DNA from: Buttiauxella noackiae ATCC 51607
Lineage (GTDB): Bacteria; Pseudomonadota; Gammaproteobacteria; Enterobacterales; Enterobacteriaceae
Direction of reading: 5' to 3'
Assembly (NCBI RefSeq): GCF_001654865.1
Contig: NZ_LXEO01000010.1
Coordinates: 1-34,805, forward strand
DNA length: 34,805 nt
A program made the translations under genes and the position numbers. Positions 18,559 through 28,629 of this stretch are shown here, in pieces; positions within the stretch are counted from its first letter, which is position 1; each line of letters opens with the position of its first letter. Below the pieces are notes generated by a model. That model was not told the origin of the DNA, searched no databases, and saw only the letters and a list, made by a program, of their open reading frames with translations.

Positions 18559-20112
18559 ATGCATTCCTCTGTTAATAAAAACGAAAGCCGGACCTTTTTC
18601 GGCCATCCTTATCCGCTAGGCTCACTGTTCTTTACTGAAATGTGGGAGCGGTTCTCGTTTTACGGCATTCGTCCGCTACTGATCCTGTTTATGGCGGCCA
18701 CGGTTTACGACGGTGGTATGGGGCTTGCGCGTGAAAATGCCTCGGCTATCGTCGGGATCTTTGCCGGTAGCATGTATCTGGCCGCGCTGCCGGGTGGATG
18801 GCTGGCTGACAACTGGCTCGGCCAGCAGAAGGCGGTCTGGTACGGATCGATTCTTATCGCCCTCGGTCACCTGTCCATCGCGCTCTCCGCATTTATGGGC
18901 GACAGCCTGTTCTTCATCGGCCTGATGTTTATCGTGCTCGGTTCCGGGCTGTTCAAGACCTGCATCTCGGTGATGGTCGGGACACTGTATAAAAAAGGCG
19001 ATGCGCGTCGCGACGGCGGGTTCTCGCTATTCTATATGGGCATCAACATGGGTTCGTTTATCGCTCCGCTAATCTCCGGCTGGCTAATAAAAACCCATGG
19101 TTGGCACTGGGGCTTTGGCATCGGCGGTATCGGGATGCTGGTGGCGTTGGTGATCTTCCGCGTGTTCGCCGTTCCGTCGATGAAGCGTTATGACAGCGAA
19201 GTTGGCCTGGACTCCACCTGGAACAGCCCGGTGGCGAAGAAAAAAGGTGTAGGTGCCTGGCTGATGGCGCTGGCGATTGGCGTGGCTGTCGTGGTTACGC
19301 TGATAGCGCAGGGCGTGATTGTTATTAATCCTGTCGCGGTTGCCAGCGTGCTGGTTTACGTGATCGCAGCTTCCGTTGCCCTGTACTTTATCTATCTGTT
19401 TGTGTTTGCGGGTCTGAACCGTAAAGAGCGCGCCAGGCTGCTGGTCTGCTTTATTCTGCTGGTGTCCGCAGCGTTCTTCTGGTCGGCATTTGAGCAAAAA
19501 CCGACTTCGTTCAACCTGTTCGCTAACGACTACACCAACCGCATGATCGGCGATTTTGAAATCCCTGCCGTGTGGTTCCAGTCCATCAATGCGCTGTTCA
19601 TCATTTTGCTGGCACCGGTGTTTAGCTGGGCGTGGCCAATGCTTGCGCGCAAAGGCGTGCGTCCGAGCAGTATTACCAAGTTTGTCATCGGTATCTTGTG
19701 TGCCGCGGCGGGCTTTGGCGTGATGATGCTGGCGGCGGAAAATGTGCTGAACAGCGGCGGGGCGGGTGTATCGCCATTCTGGCTGGTGGGCAGCATTCTG
19801 ATGCTGACGCTCGGCGAGCTGTGCCTGAGCCCAATAGGGCTTGCGACGATGACGCTGCTGGCGCCGGAAAGAATGCGCGGCCAGATGATGGGGCTGTGGT
19901 TCTGCGCAAGTGCGTTGGGTAATCTGGCGGCTGGCTTGATTGGTGGCCACGTTAAAGCAGACCAGTTGGATATGCTGCCGGACCTCTTTGCACGCTGCTC
20001 TATCGCGCTGCTGATTTGCGCCGCCGTGCTGCTGGTGCTGATTGTGCCAGTGCGTCGCATGCTGGAAAACGCCCAGACGAAGCCTGAGCAAAAACCGGTG
20101 ACCAATGCGTGA
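18559..20112 (+). CDS. POT-family proton-dependent di/tripeptide transporter
   Basis: Inner-membrane proton:peptide symporter of the POT/PTR (major facilitator) family, about 12-14 membrane segments in 517 residues. The proton-coupling signature ExxERF is visible as EMWERFSFYGIRPLL near residue 30, the PTR2 signature region around GLFKTCISVMVGTLY is present, and SAFFWSAFEQKPTSFNLFAND carries the conserved FWxxFEQ block of helix 7. I chose the ATG at 18559 because GGAGA lies 4 bases upstream and the protein then begins MHSSVNKNES; an in-frame ATG at 18478 adds 27 unconserved residues. It is closer in pattern to DtpT-type transporters than to E. coli DtpA as I recall it. It belongs to the accessory block between pepT and roxA. 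Confidence 0.88.
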   Translation: MHSSVNKNESRTFFGHPYPLGSLFFTEMWERFSFYGIRPLLILFMAATVYDGGMGLARENASAIVGIFAGSMYLAALPGGWLADNWLGQQKAVWYGSILIALGHLSIALSAFMGDSLFFIGLMFIVLGSGLFKTCISVMVGTLYKKGDARRDGGFSLFYMGINMGSFIAPLISGWLIKTHGWHWGFGIGGIGMLVALVIFRVFAVPSMKRYDSEVGLDSTWNSPVAKKKGVGAWLMALAIGVAVVVTLIAQGVIVINPVAVASVLVYVIAASVALYFIYLFVFAGLNRKERARLLVCFILLVSAAFFWSAFEQKPTSFNLFANDYTNRMIGDFEIPAVWFQSINALFIILLAPVFSWAWPMLARKGVRPSSITKFVIGILCAAAGFGVMMLAAENVLNSGGAGVSPFWLVGSILMLTLGELCLSPIGLATMTLLAPERMRGQMMGLWFCASALGNLAAGLIGGHVKADQLDMLPDLFARCSIALLICAAVLLVLIVPVRRMLENAQTKPEQKPVTNA

Positions 20113-20147
20113 TGCGAAAGCGTAACTAATCGCTGAACCACTACAAG

Positions 20148-20165
20148 GCCGATCGAAAGATCGGC
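20148..20165 (+). repeat. First copy of GCCGATC-GAAA-GATCGGC hairpin
   Basis: Perfect 7-bp stem with a GAAA loop, 35 bases after the transporter stop. There is no T-tract behind it. The same 20 bases (with flanking G and T) recur at 20298-20317, beyond the BIME, where a T-tract follows. Confidence 0.75.
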
Positions 20166-20188
20166 TGAGACTAATGACAAACCTTTTC

Positions 20189-20264
20189 GTAGGTCGGATA
20201 AGCGCAGCGTCATCCGACAAAACTGGCGAAAATGGTGGATGACGCTAACGCTTATCCCCCCTAC
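20189..20264. repeat. REP/BIME-type palindromic pair
   Basis: Two REP-like units in opposite orientation: GTAGGTCGGATAAGCGC ... GTCATCCGAC at 20189-20218, and a unit ending CGCTTATCCCCCCTAC at 20235-20264. Together they form an enterobacterial bacterial interspersed mosaic element. It lies between two copies of the terminator hairpin, downstream of the transporter, the usual 3' location for such elements. Confidence 0.8.
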
Positions 20265-20298
20265 AAAATCCATTCATCACCTTTTGTCAGCAATCTGG

Positions 20299-20322
20299 GC
20301 CGATCGAAAGATCGGCTTTTTT
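20299..20322 (+). terminator. Intrinsic terminator of the POT transporter gene
   Basis: GCCGATC-GAAA-GATCGGC stem-loop followed by TTTTTT. It is the functional-looking copy of the duplicated hairpin. Confidence 0.85.
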
Positions 20323-20384
20323 GTGCTCTGGAACAGCCTCAAAAAATATAAGAATGAGCCAGCAAACTATTTAAAGGAAACCGG

Positions 20385-21176
20385 TTAGGCAATACAGGAA
20401 AGATACTTTTTGCCCGAGCGATTCACGATGTCATCGGCATTTTCCCTGATGTTCTTTCCTTCAAACGCACCGTAGAGTCTTTTAAATTTCAACGTGCCCA
20501 AGCGGCGCGTAATATCGCTGACTGTCGCGGCCGACAGTGGCAGCATATTCGGATAGCTCCACATAAAGGATACGGCATCAGCGCCAGGCGTGACCTGAAC
20601 GATGTCCCCCGCCAGCAGTACGCCTTCGCCCTTTGCCCAGTGAAGAACACTGCCGCCAGCGAAGTGCCCGCCAAGACGTATCAGGCTGACGCCTGCGGCC
20701 AACTCGAGGGTGTCGCCTTCCCAAAACTTGATGTAAGGACTCTCGCGCATGACCCACTGGCGATCGTGGGCATGCAGATAAATCGGGGCGTCGAATTCGG
20801 CGGCCCAGTCCTGCATGGTGGTGTAGTAATGAGGATGTGAAATAGCGATAGCTTTAAGCCCGCCCAGGGAGGAAATCAGTGTTTTTGTGGCGTCGTCGAG
20901 ATTGGCTATGCAGTCCCACAAAATATTACCTTCTGGCGTTCTCAGAATAAAAGCGCGCTGACCAATCGCAAACTCAGGAACCGTCTGGATGCTGAACAGA
21001 TCGGGCTCCTGCTGCTGCCACTTATTTGTGTGTGAAGCGACAAGCGTGTCCAGCTCAACCCATTCCTGCCCCGTTACGGGCACGTACTGGCGCTCATCTT
21101 CACAGATGTTGCAGTGTTCCGGATGGGAATGGGTGGACTCGAAGGATGTGCCGCAGGCTTTGCATAATGTGATCAT
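20385..21176 (-). CDS. MBL-fold protein with N-terminal zinc ribbon
   Basis: 263 residues. An N-terminal CxxC...CxxC zinc ribbon (Cys5, Cys8, Cys22, Cys25) precedes a metallo-beta-lactamase-like domain. The usual HxHxDH metal motif reads HPHYYT (residues 114-119), so the first two His are kept but the Asp and third His are Tyr and Thr. Later ligands His171 (GGHFAGGS) and Asp191 (LLAGDIV) are kept; the final His is replaced by the region LYGAFEGKN. A single-metal or altered enzyme is likely, and its substrate is unknown. AAGGACG stands before the ATG. It converges with the POT transporter and lies upstream of no other gene. It is part of the accessory block. Confidence 0.75.
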   Translation of the reverse strand: MITLCKACGTSFESTHSHPEHCNICEDERQYVPVTGQEWVELDTLVASHTNKWQQQEPDLFSIQTVPEFAIGQRAFILRTPEGNILWDCIANLDDATKTLISSLGGLKAIAISHPHYYTTMQDWAAEFDAPIYLHAHDRQWVMRESPYIKFWEGDTLELAAGVSLIRLGGHFAGGSVLHWAKGEGVLLAGDIVQVTPGADAVSFMWSYPNMLPLSAATVSDITRRLGTLKFKRLYGAFEGKNIRENADDIVNRSGKKYLSCIA

Positions 21177-21242
21177 TAAGGCGTCCTTATTGCTCCTGTT
21201 AGGTTTGTTATAAAGGTAGCAGTGCCGATTAAGCCGGTTTGT

Positions 21243-21264
21243 CTATAATTGCGACTGTTTATAG
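21243..21264. promoter_or_regulatory. CTATAA-N10-TTATAG inverted repeat
   Basis: Perfect 6-bp arms 10 bases apart, about 70 bases upstream of the MBL-fold gene start. Symmetry and spacing suit a dimeric regulator. No regulator gene is nearby, and the site may also overlap a promoter because of its TATA content. Confidence 0.3.
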
Positions 21265-21393
21265 TCGTTAAATGTCAGGAAATTCGAGGTTAAAGAGTGG
21301 GTTCATCAAGCACAGTGGGAAAATATTGGCAAGCGGGGCCTTGCGGAGTTTTTTATATTAACGATGTGAAAGCGACGATGGTTGCGTTTCCCT

Positions 21394-21424
21394 GCCTTCT
21401 TAGCAAGTCAATAGCTGAGAAGGC
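21394..21424 (-). terminator. Hairpin downstream of roxA
   Basis: An 11-base stem with one wobble pair (GCCTTCTTAGC / GCTGAGAAGGC) starts 12 bases beyond the roxA stop on the minus strand. The T-tract is missing, so termination efficiency is uncertain. Confidence 0.45.
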
Positions 21425-21436
21425 CGGGGAGAGGTT

Positions 21437-22558
21437 TTAGTCTTCGAAATACCAGTATCCACTGTTAACCAGTGCCGCCAGCATTGCCAGGAACGACGGG
21501 TCTTCCAGCGCATCACCAAACATTTCTGCTTTCAGTGTGATGTTGCTCGCCAGGGCTTCAAGCGCCGGGCGATGCGGGCTGTCAATTTTCTCACCGTTAA
21601 CGTAAATCTCGTCGGCAATACGCAGCACGCGCAGCCCACCCAGTCGAGTAATGGCATCACCCTGTTTCAGCGCATCGTAAATCTCGTCAGGCTGATAGGG
21701 TGGCTCTGGTGGTGCAACGTCCAGTTCATGGCGCGACTGGGAAACAAACTCACCAAACCAGGTTTTAAAATGCTCTGGCTGGTTGATAAGTTCCAGCATC
21801 ATTTCGCGTAACTTATCCATTTCCTGCGGCAGAACATCAGCCGGGTGCTGGCGCGCAGGCACGTCAGGGTCGGTATAACGCTGGCTGCCCAGTTCACGTT
21901 GCAGCACGTAATCGGCAAAACCACTAATCAGCTCGCGTCCACTTGGCGCGCGGAAGCCGACCGAGTAGTTCATCGAGTTTTCCAGCGAGTAACCTTCGTG
22001 CGGGAAACCTGGCGGGATATAGATAATATCGCCCGGCTCCAGCTCTTCATCGATGATGGCGTCGAACGGTTCAACTTGCAGTAAGTCGGGATGAGGGCAG
22101 TGTTGTTTCAGGGCAACTTTTTCCCCAACACGCCAGCGGCGGCGGCCAACGCCCTGAATGATAAACACGTCATACTGGTCGAAATGCGGGCCAACGCCGC
22201 CGCCTGGAACCGAGAAAGAGATCATCAGATCGTCAATTCGCCAGTCCGGCAGGGCGCGGAATGGGCGCATCAGGCGGGCACTTTGTTCATGCCAGTGGTT
22301 AACTGCCTGAACCAGTAAAGACCAGTTGTTTTCGCCCAGATGATCGTAGCTCTGGAACGGGCCGTGGCTGACTTGCCATCTGCCGTCGTTATGGCTGACC
22401 AGGCGGCTATCCACCTCGTTTTCCATAGCAAGGCCTGCCAGTTCATCCGGGGAGATTGGGTCGATGAAGTTTTTGAAGCCACGTTTTAGAACAACCGGGC
22501 GTTTCTGCCAGTAGTTCGCGATGAAATCGGGCCAGTTTAGGTCGAGTTGATAGTCCAT
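21437..22558 (-). CDS. roxA: Ribosomal protein uL16 arginine 3-hydroxylase RoxA (YcfD)
   Basis: Fe(II)/2-oxoglutarate-dependent JmjC oxygenase that hydroxylates an arginine (Arg81 in E. coli) of ribosomal protein L16. 373 residues, as in E. coli. The metal triad is visible: His125 and Asp127 in GPHFDQYDVF, and His187 in PPGFPHEGY; SMNYSVGFRAPS closes the JmjC barrel. The C-terminal dimerisation and winged-helix parts are intact. It precedes the phoPQ genes in the E. coli map and follows phoQ here by 71 bases on the same strand. A decayed fragment of the same gene lies at about 18102-18270. Confidence 0.97.
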   Translation of the reverse strand: MDYQLDLNWPDFIANYWQKRPVVLKRGFKNFIDPISPDELAGLAMENEVDSRLVSHNDGRWQVSHGPFQSYDHLGENNWSLLVQAVNHWHEQSARLMRPFRALPDWRIDDLMISFSVPGGGVGPHFDQYDVFIIQGVGRRRWRVGEKVALKQHCPHPDLLQVEPFDAIIDEELEPGDIIYIPPGFPHEGYSLENSMNYSVGFRAPSGRELISGFADYVLQRELGSQRYTDPDVPARQHPADVLPQEMDKLREMMLELINQPEHFKTWFGEFVSQSRHELDVAPPEPPYQPDEIYDALKQGDAITRLGGLRVLRIADEIYVNGEKIDSPHRPALEALASNITLKAEMFGDALEDPSFLAMLAALVNSGYWYFED

Positions 22559-22629
22559 ATTATTATCCGGCAGGTGAAGGAGCCTGCCGAGGATTATAAC
22601 GGATGGCGCCCGCCGTTACGGGAGTATTT

Positions 22630-24090
22630 TTAATCTTCTTCTCGGTCTGGACGCTGGCGCGCAAAAATCACTTCCATACGTGCGCCACCCAGTTCGCAGT
22701 TTGAGGTCAGAATCTCTCCGTCATATTGTTCGACGATTTCACGTGCGACGGATAAACCCACTCCCTGGCCCGGTCGTAAGGTGTCTGCACGTTGCCCACG
22801 GTCAAACACCATATTGCGTTTGCTTTCAGGAATACCTGGCCCGTCATCATCAACGATTAAGTGCAGCGTGTCATCGAGCTGGCGGCCAGAGATTTCAACA
22901 AATTCAAGGCAATATTTGCAGGCGTTATCCAGCACATTGCCCATCACCTCCATAAAGTCATTTTTCTCACCCACAAAGGTAATTTCCGGTGAAATATCCA
23001 GCGAGATATTCACCCCTTTGCGTTGGTAAACTTTATTGAGCGCGGAACACAGGCTGTCGAGTAATGGTGCAACCGGATGAAGCTCCCGGCTGATTAGTGC
23101 ACTGTCTCCGCGCATGCTGGCGCGATGCAGGTAATAGCCAATTTGCTGTGAGATACGGCTGATTTGCTCAAGCATTACCGGTTCCGCCTCTTCGATACTC
23201 AGCTTCTTAGTGCGCATTGATCGCAAGGTACTTTGTAACACCGCCAGCGGTGTCTTCAGACTGTGTGTTAAGTCGGTAAGAGTGGTGCGGTATTTATCGT
23301 AACGGTCACGTTCAGTGCGCAGCAGGCGGTTGAGATTGCGTACAAGGCTTGTCAGCTCGCGTGTGGTTTCGGGGTTAAGGCTATCCCGGTCATGTTTTTC
23401 CAGCTCGCGCACTTCTTTTGCCAACTCTTCGATAGGGCGTAAGCTCCAGCGGGCGGCTACCCAAAGCAAGGGTATAACCAACAACAGGTTGGCGAGGAAA
23501 ACACAGGTAAACAAACTCCAGACTGTATACGAGCGTTTTAACTCGATAGGAATAGTGTCGACAACCACAATAGTTAAGGCGGGCATTTTGCCCATCGCCG
23601 GGTATTTGTTGATCGCTACGGAGTGGCTGACTTCATCGCTATAGTCGCCATCATAAAAATCTTTTAGCTGGTTCTGGAGGTTTTGGTCGTTGCCTAACAA
23701 TTCATGGCTGGTATCAAAATTGGCCTCCAGGTCGTGAAAACCATCGGTGACGAGCCACTCTTTTTTAATTTGCTGCACCACATGTGGCAAATCACGCTGA
23801 GCCCACATCAGCTTGCCTTTATCATCGTAGATAAGGGCCATGGTCGGAGTTTTCAGATTCAGGTTTTCAGGAAGCACGACATTTATCTTGCCGTTCTCGT
23901 AGGTTGCAAGGGTATAAAACAGGTTGCTCTCACCGCGCAGCAAACGGAAAGTGGTTTTATCAAAACTGATGTTATAACCCACCAGTGCCACAACGCCGTA
24001 GGCCAGTGACAGCACCAAAACCACGGCGGCGGTTGCGAGTAAAAAGCGAACTCGTAACGATAACGGTAAAAAATGTCGGATGAATTTCAT
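22630..24090 (-). CDS. phoQ: Sensor histidine kinase PhoQ
   Basis: Inner-membrane sensor for low Mg2+, acid pH and cationic antimicrobial peptides; it phosphorylates PhoP. 486 residues, as in E. coli. Two membrane helices (about 17-40 and 194-214), periplasmic PAS-like sensor, HAMP segment, dimerisation His at about 276 in [11 protein letters not shown]-box NVLDNACKY, and G-box DDGPGIP. The membrane Asn used in signalling is kept (ANLLLVIP). The periplasmic acidic patch differs: where E. coli has the run EDDDDAE, this protein reads DGDYSDE (about 147-153), so there are fewer contiguous acids. It begins 2 bases after the phoP stop, an operon. Confidence 0.97.
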   Translation of the reverse strand: MKFIRHFLPLSLRVRFLLATAAVVLVLSLAYGVVALVGYNISFDKTTFRLLRGESNLFYTLATYENGKINVVLPENLNLKTPTMALIYDDKGKLMWAQRDLPHVVQQIKKEWLVTDGFHDLEANFDTSHELLGNDQNLQNQLKDFYDGDYSDEVSHSVAINKYPAMGKMPALTIVVVDTIPIELKRSYTVWSLFTCVFLANLLLVIPLLWVAARWSLRPIEELAKEVRELEKHDRDSLNPETTRELTSLVRNLNRLLRTERDRYDKYRTTLTDLTHSLKTPLAVLQSTLRSMRTKKLSIEEAEPVMLEQISRISQQIGYYLHRASMRGDSALISRELHPVAPLLDSLCSALNKVYQRKGVNISLDISPEITFVGEKNDFMEVMGNVLDNACKYCLEFVEISGRQLDDTLHLIVDDDGPGIPESKRNMVFDRGQRADTLRPGQGVGLSVAREIVEQYDGEILTSNCELGGARMEVIFARQRPDREED

Positions 24091-24092
24091 GG

Positions 24093-24764
24093 TTAACGCA
24101 GATCGAAGCGATAGCCCTGACCACGCACCGTGGTGATGGCTTCGTGGGGGTATTCAGCCAGGATCTTCTTGCGCAGACGTCCCATTAATACATCAATGGT
24201 GTGGCTTTCGCGCAGTTCGGCATCGGGGTAAAGCTGGAGCATGAGTGAATCTTTGCTAACCACTTTGCCGTTGTTACGAATCAGCGTTTCCATGATGGTG
24301 TATTCAAAGGCGGTTAACTTGATTAGGTTGTCGTTGATCAGGAGTTCGCGGCGCGACAAATCGACGTGGAAAGGAGGCAGGGAAATAACCTGCGACGCCA
24401 GCCCGCTGTTGCGGCGCATTAACACCTGCATGCGGGCGACGACTTCCTCGAGATGAAACGGCTTGGTCACGTAATCATCCGCACCCGCACCCAGCACTTC
24501 AACCTTGTCCTGCCAGCCTTCACGCGCGGTAAGAACCAGGATGGGGATAGTCACATCATGGCTGCGCCAGCGGCGAATCAGGCTCAGGCCATCTTCATCG
24601 GGCAGGCCTAAATCGACAATGGCAATATCGGGGGTATGTTCACTCAGAAAATAGTCGGCTTCTTTAGCATCTTCAGCAGCATCGACCTGATGACCCGCTT
24701 CCCGCAGCTGCACCTGAAGATGGTGGCGTAACAGTGCATTGTCTTCCACAACCAGAACACGCAT
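24093..24764 (-). CDS. phoP: Response regulator PhoP
   Basis: OmpR-family regulator of Mg2+ and virulence genes, 223 residues as in E. coli. The receiver domain has the acidic pocket (VVEDN), phospho-acceptor Asp51 in [11 protein letters not shown], Thr in LVLTARE and Lys in YVTKPF; the winged-helix C-terminal half ends [11 protein letters not shown]. It is first of the phoPQ operon and likely autoregulated through the PhoP box upstream. Confidence 0.98.
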   Translation of the reverse strand: MRVLVVEDNALLRHHLQVQLREAGHQVDAAEDAKEADYFLSEHTPDIAIVDLGLPDEDGLSLIRRWRSHDVTIPILVLTAREGWQDKVEVLGAGADDYVTKPFHLEEVVARMQVLMRRNSGLASQVISLPPFHVDLSRRELLINDNLIKLTAFEYTIMETLIRNNGKVVSKDSLMLQLYPDAELRESHTIDVLMGRLRKKILAEYPHEAITTVRGQGYRFDLR

Positions 24765-24825
24765 CGCATTTCCCCAATAAATAAATAGCTTTGATAGTTT
24801 AACGCTAATTATGGTGCAGGAGGGG

Positions 24826-24842
24826 TAAACCTTGAATAAACA
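24826..24842 (-). promoter_or_regulatory. PhoP box of the phoPQ promoter
   Basis: On the minus strand: TGTTTA-TTCAA-GGTTTA, the direct repeat (T/G)GTTTA with 5-base spacer bound by PhoP. About 12 bases further comes CATAAT as -10 (about 24808-24813), the spacing of class II PhoP-activated promoters. It supports positive autoregulation. Confidence 0.88.
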
Positions 24843-24864
24843 ATCATGAGGGTGAGGCGGGGAT

Positions 24865-24893
24865 GAAAAAACGCCACCGCGTAGGGTGGCGTT
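24865..24893 (-). terminator. Intrinsic terminator of the purB operon
   Basis: AACGCCACC / GGGTGGCGTT hairpin read on the minus strand and followed by TTTTTT, directly after the purB stop. It separates the nudJ-mnmA-hflD-purB unit from phoPQ. Confidence 0.88.
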
Positions 24894-24899
24894 GGCTGA

Positions 24900-26273
<1,374 letters not shown>

Positions 26274-26290
26274 TTACAACTCCAGAGAGG

Positions 26291-26920
26291 TTAACATTGA
26301 GCAAGAATTTGTTTGGCCTGAGCACACAGGCGACTACGAGAAAACATTAACTGCAAGCGGCCACCGCCAACTTGATGCCATAACACGGCGGCGCGAATAC
26401 CAGCCAGCAGTGAGGCGCGTACTTTACTTTGCACCTGCGGGCTTTGCAGCACTGCAGGGGAGCCGGTGACCTGAATACGTGGGCCTAATGGGCTAATCAC
26501 ATCAACATAAATCCCGGCCATGGCGCTCAGAAGCGTGTCGGACTCAAGATCAAAATGTTCAAGCTGACGTTGCAACCCGGCAATGCTTGAGCCGAGTTTG
26601 TCCATGGCACCTTTGCTGCCGTGAAGCTTACGTTCCAGCACCATCAGGCTTAATGTGTAGCGCGTCAGTTCGGCGTTCAGCCCCTGGCGATTACTGGCGT
26701 TCAACACGCCCAGCAAAGTTTCCAGACCGAGTTTAAGGTTAGCTTCGTTGCCACCAAAAACATCCAGCGTGGAGCCCGGGTTTTGATCGATAACGCTGTT
26801 CAACGAGACATGCAGCGCATCGTTATCGCAATGCCCCTGGTGTGCCAATTGCTGAACCAGACGGGCAGACTGGCAGATCCCTGCCAGTGCGATGGTGATG
26901 TCATAGTAATTCTTGGCCAC
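26291..26920 (-). CDS. hflD: High-frequency lysogenization protein HflD
   Basis: Peripheral inner-membrane protein that in E. coli binds phage lambda CII and slows its activity; its host role is unclear. 209 residues, all-alpha, against 213 in E. coli (shorter C-terminus). I set the start at GTG 26920 ([13 protein letters not shown] follows), because AAGGAAG lies about 10 bases upstream and the E. coli protein begins there; further upstream in-frame residues overlap mnmA. Between mnmA and purB, as in E. coli. Confidence 0.95.
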   Translation of the reverse strand: MAKNYYDITIALAGICQSARLVQQLAHQGHCDNDALHVSLNSVIDQNPGSTLDVFGGNEANLKLGLETLLGVLNASNRQGLNAELTRYTLSLMVLERKLHGSKGAMDKLGSSIAGLQRQLEHFDLESDTLLSAMAGIYVDVISPLGPRIQVTGSPAVLQSPQVQSKVRASLLAGIRAAVLWHQVGGGRLQLMFSRSRLCAQAKQILAQC

Positions 26921-26945
26921 GGAGCTTCTTCCTTGCTGACAATTT

Positions 26946-28052
26946 TTAAACAGTGAGCGGCAGACGCTGCTCAATAACACCACCGCCGAGGCAGATTTCG
27001 CCCAGGTAAAACACGGCAGACTGGCCGGGCGTTACGGCAGCAACAGGTTCATCAAAACGCACTTCAATACGATCGGCATCCAGAGGTGTAATCACGCATG
27101 GAAGGTCAGCCTGGCGATAGCGAGTTTTAACGGTGCACTTGAGCGGTTCGGTCAGTGTTTCACGGTCAACCCAATGTAATTGTTGTGCAATCAAGCCAAC
27201 GGACATCAAACGCGGATGCTCACTACCCTGAGCAACTACCAGAATATTGTTTTCGACGTCTTTATCGACCACATACCATGGATCTTCGCTGCCTTCTTTA
27301 GTGCCGCCGATACCCAGACCTTTGCGTTGCCCGAGCGTGTGGTACATCAAACCCTGATGCTCACCAATGTGTTCGCCATCAACGGTAAGAATTTTACCTG
27401 GTTGTGCAGGCAGGTAACGGCCAAGAAATTCGCGGAATTTGCGCTCGCCGATAAAACAGATACCGGTGGAGTCTTTTTTCTTCGCGGTGATCAAATCTAA
27501 CTCTTCAGCAATGCGGCGCACTTCTGGCTTTTCCAGTTCACCTACCGGGAACAGGCTCTGTGCGATTTGCTCGTGCCCCAGGGTATAAAGGAAGTAGCTT
27601 TGATCTTTATTATTGTCTAAACCGCGCAGCAGGCGGCTTTTACCGTCCACATCCTCGCGGCGCACGTAGTGACCGGTGGCGATATAATCGGCACCTAAAT
27701 CTTCGGCGGCAAATTCGAGGAAGGCTTTAAATTTGATCTCTTTGTTGCACAGAATATCCGGGTTAGGTGTACGCCCGGCTTTGTACTCTTCCAGGAAGTG
27801 TTCAAACACGTTATCCCAGTATTCTGCGGCAAAGTTTACGGTGTGCAGTTCAATGCCGAGCTTGTCGCAAACGGCTTGCGCATCAGCTAAATCAGCAGCA
27901 GCAGTGCAGTACTCCTCGCCATCATCCTCTTCCCAGTTCTTCATGAACAGGCCTTCCACCTTGTAACCTTGTTGTTGCAACAGGTAAGCGGAAACGGAGG
28001 AATCGACACCGCCGGACATCCCGACGATCACTTTTTTTGGGCTTTCAGACAT
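26946..28052 (-). CDS. mnmA: tRNA-specific 2-thiouridylase MnmA
   Basis: Inserts sulfur at position 2 of wobble uridine 34 in tRNA for Lys, Glu and Gln, taking it from the TusE relay. 368 residues as in E. coli. PP-loop SGGVDSS (13-19), catalytic Cys102 in [11 protein letters not shown] and the second Cys in [12 protein letters not shown] (about 199) are present. It lies between nudJ and hflD in one minus-strand unit. Confidence 0.98.
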   Translation of the reverse strand: MSESPKKVIVGMSGGVDSSVSAYLLQQQGYKVEGLFMKNWEEDDGEEYCTAAADLADAQAVCDKLGIELHTVNFAAEYWDNVFEHFLEEYKAGRTPNPDILCNKEIKFKAFLEFAAEDLGADYIATGHYVRREDVDGKSRLLRGLDNNKDQSYFLYTLGHEQIAQSLFPVGELEKPEVRRIAEELDLITAKKKDSTGICFIGERKFREFLGRYLPAQPGKILTVDGEHIGEHQGLMYHTLGQRKGLGIGGTKEGSEDPWYVVDKDVENNILVVAQGSEHPRLMSVGLIAQQLHWVDRETLTEPLKCTVKTRYRQADLPCVITPLDADRIEVRFDEPVAAVTPGQSAVFYLGEICLGGGVIEQRLPLTV

Positions 28053-28120
28053 TGGAGTAACTCACGACATTGAACTTATAAGGCGGCGTATTCTATCACG
28101 CATCCCCAAAGCTATCACCC

Positions 28121-28570
28121 CTAACTAAACGGCCAGTTAAATGCGCCCAGTATGCTGAGCGGATAACGTTCAGCACGTTGGTAGCAGCGGATACTTTCGG
28201 CAACCAGCGGCGAGCGCAGATTATCAGCGTTAACAATTTGTTGCGCATCAAGCCATAAACAACGATCGATATCGCTATCGTGTGGCGTTGTCGGGAGTTG
28301 TTCGTCAAGATCGATGGAAAACAGGAATCGCAGAAAAGGGGTTTTATCCGGGGCTATCCATTGGTGCATACGGATAAACGTTTGTGGTTGCGCATAAATA
28401 CCGGTTTCTTCATATAATTCGCGCTTAGCGGCTTCTATTAACGTTTCATCAGCTTCAAGGTGCCCGGCAGGCTGATTCCACGTGGCTTTGCCATTGATTG
28501 TTTCTTCAACGATTAAAAATTTCTCTTGTGCCTGAACCACGCAGGCGACGGTAACGTGCGGTTTAAACAT
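28121..28570 (-). CDS. nudJ: Phosphatase NudJ (Nudix hydrolase)
   Basis: Nudix enzyme that in E. coli hydrolyses the thiamin precursor HMP-PP and nucleoside di- and triphosphates. 149 residues against 153. The Nudix box is complete: [20 protein letters not shown] followed by TGI (about 37-59). It is the first gene of the nudJ-mnmA-hflD-purB unit. Its start diverges from the methylglyoxal synthase-like gene, with a CRP-like palindrome between that could act on either. Confidence 0.95.
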   Translation of the reverse strand: MFKPHVTVACVVQAQEKFLIVEETINGKATWNQPAGHLEADETLIEAAKRELYEETGIYAQPQTFIRMHQWIAPDKTPFLRFLFSIDLDEQLPTTPHDSDIDRCLWLDAQQIVNADNLRSPLVAESIRCYQRAERYPLSILGAFNWPFS

Positions 28571-28613
28571 CGTTATTTATCCTGTCTTAAATTCGTTAGT
28601 ACGATCATTAGAA

Positions 28614-28629
28614 AGTGATCTGGATCACA
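28614..28629. promoter_or_regulatory. CRP-like palindrome between nudJ and the methylglyoxal synthase-like gene
   Basis: AGTGATCTGGATCACA matches the CRP consensus TGTGA-N6-TCACA at 9 of 10 arm positions, and the core resembles the optimal GATCTAGATC. A TATACT hexamer at 28645-28650 could be the -10 of the plus-strand gene. The palindrome centre then falls near -36, about 6 bases closer than the usual -41.5, so activation versus repression cannot be decided by eye. Confidence 0.7.

Larger units (their letters stand above)
21177..21436. other. Intergenic stretch between MBL-fold gene and roxA
   Basis: 260 bases. It holds the MBL gene promoter region, the inverted repeat CTATAA-N10-TTATAG (21243-21264), and a hairpin behind roxA. 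A 46-codon plus-strand frame from GTG 21297 to the roxA end is open but has no recognisable product. Confidence 0.45.

Noticed and set aside
19084..20273. Long minus-strand open frames (378 and 247 codons) opposite the POT transporter gene
   Set aside because: Low-complexity His/Gln/Arg-rich or Ser/Ala-rich translations that mirror the codon bias of the real plus-strand gene; no ribosome site and no family.
21297..21439. 46-codon plus-strand frame between the MBL-fold gene and roxA as a gene
   Set aside because: GTG start with a weak ribosome site right after a stop, no recognisable family, and overlap with the roxA end.
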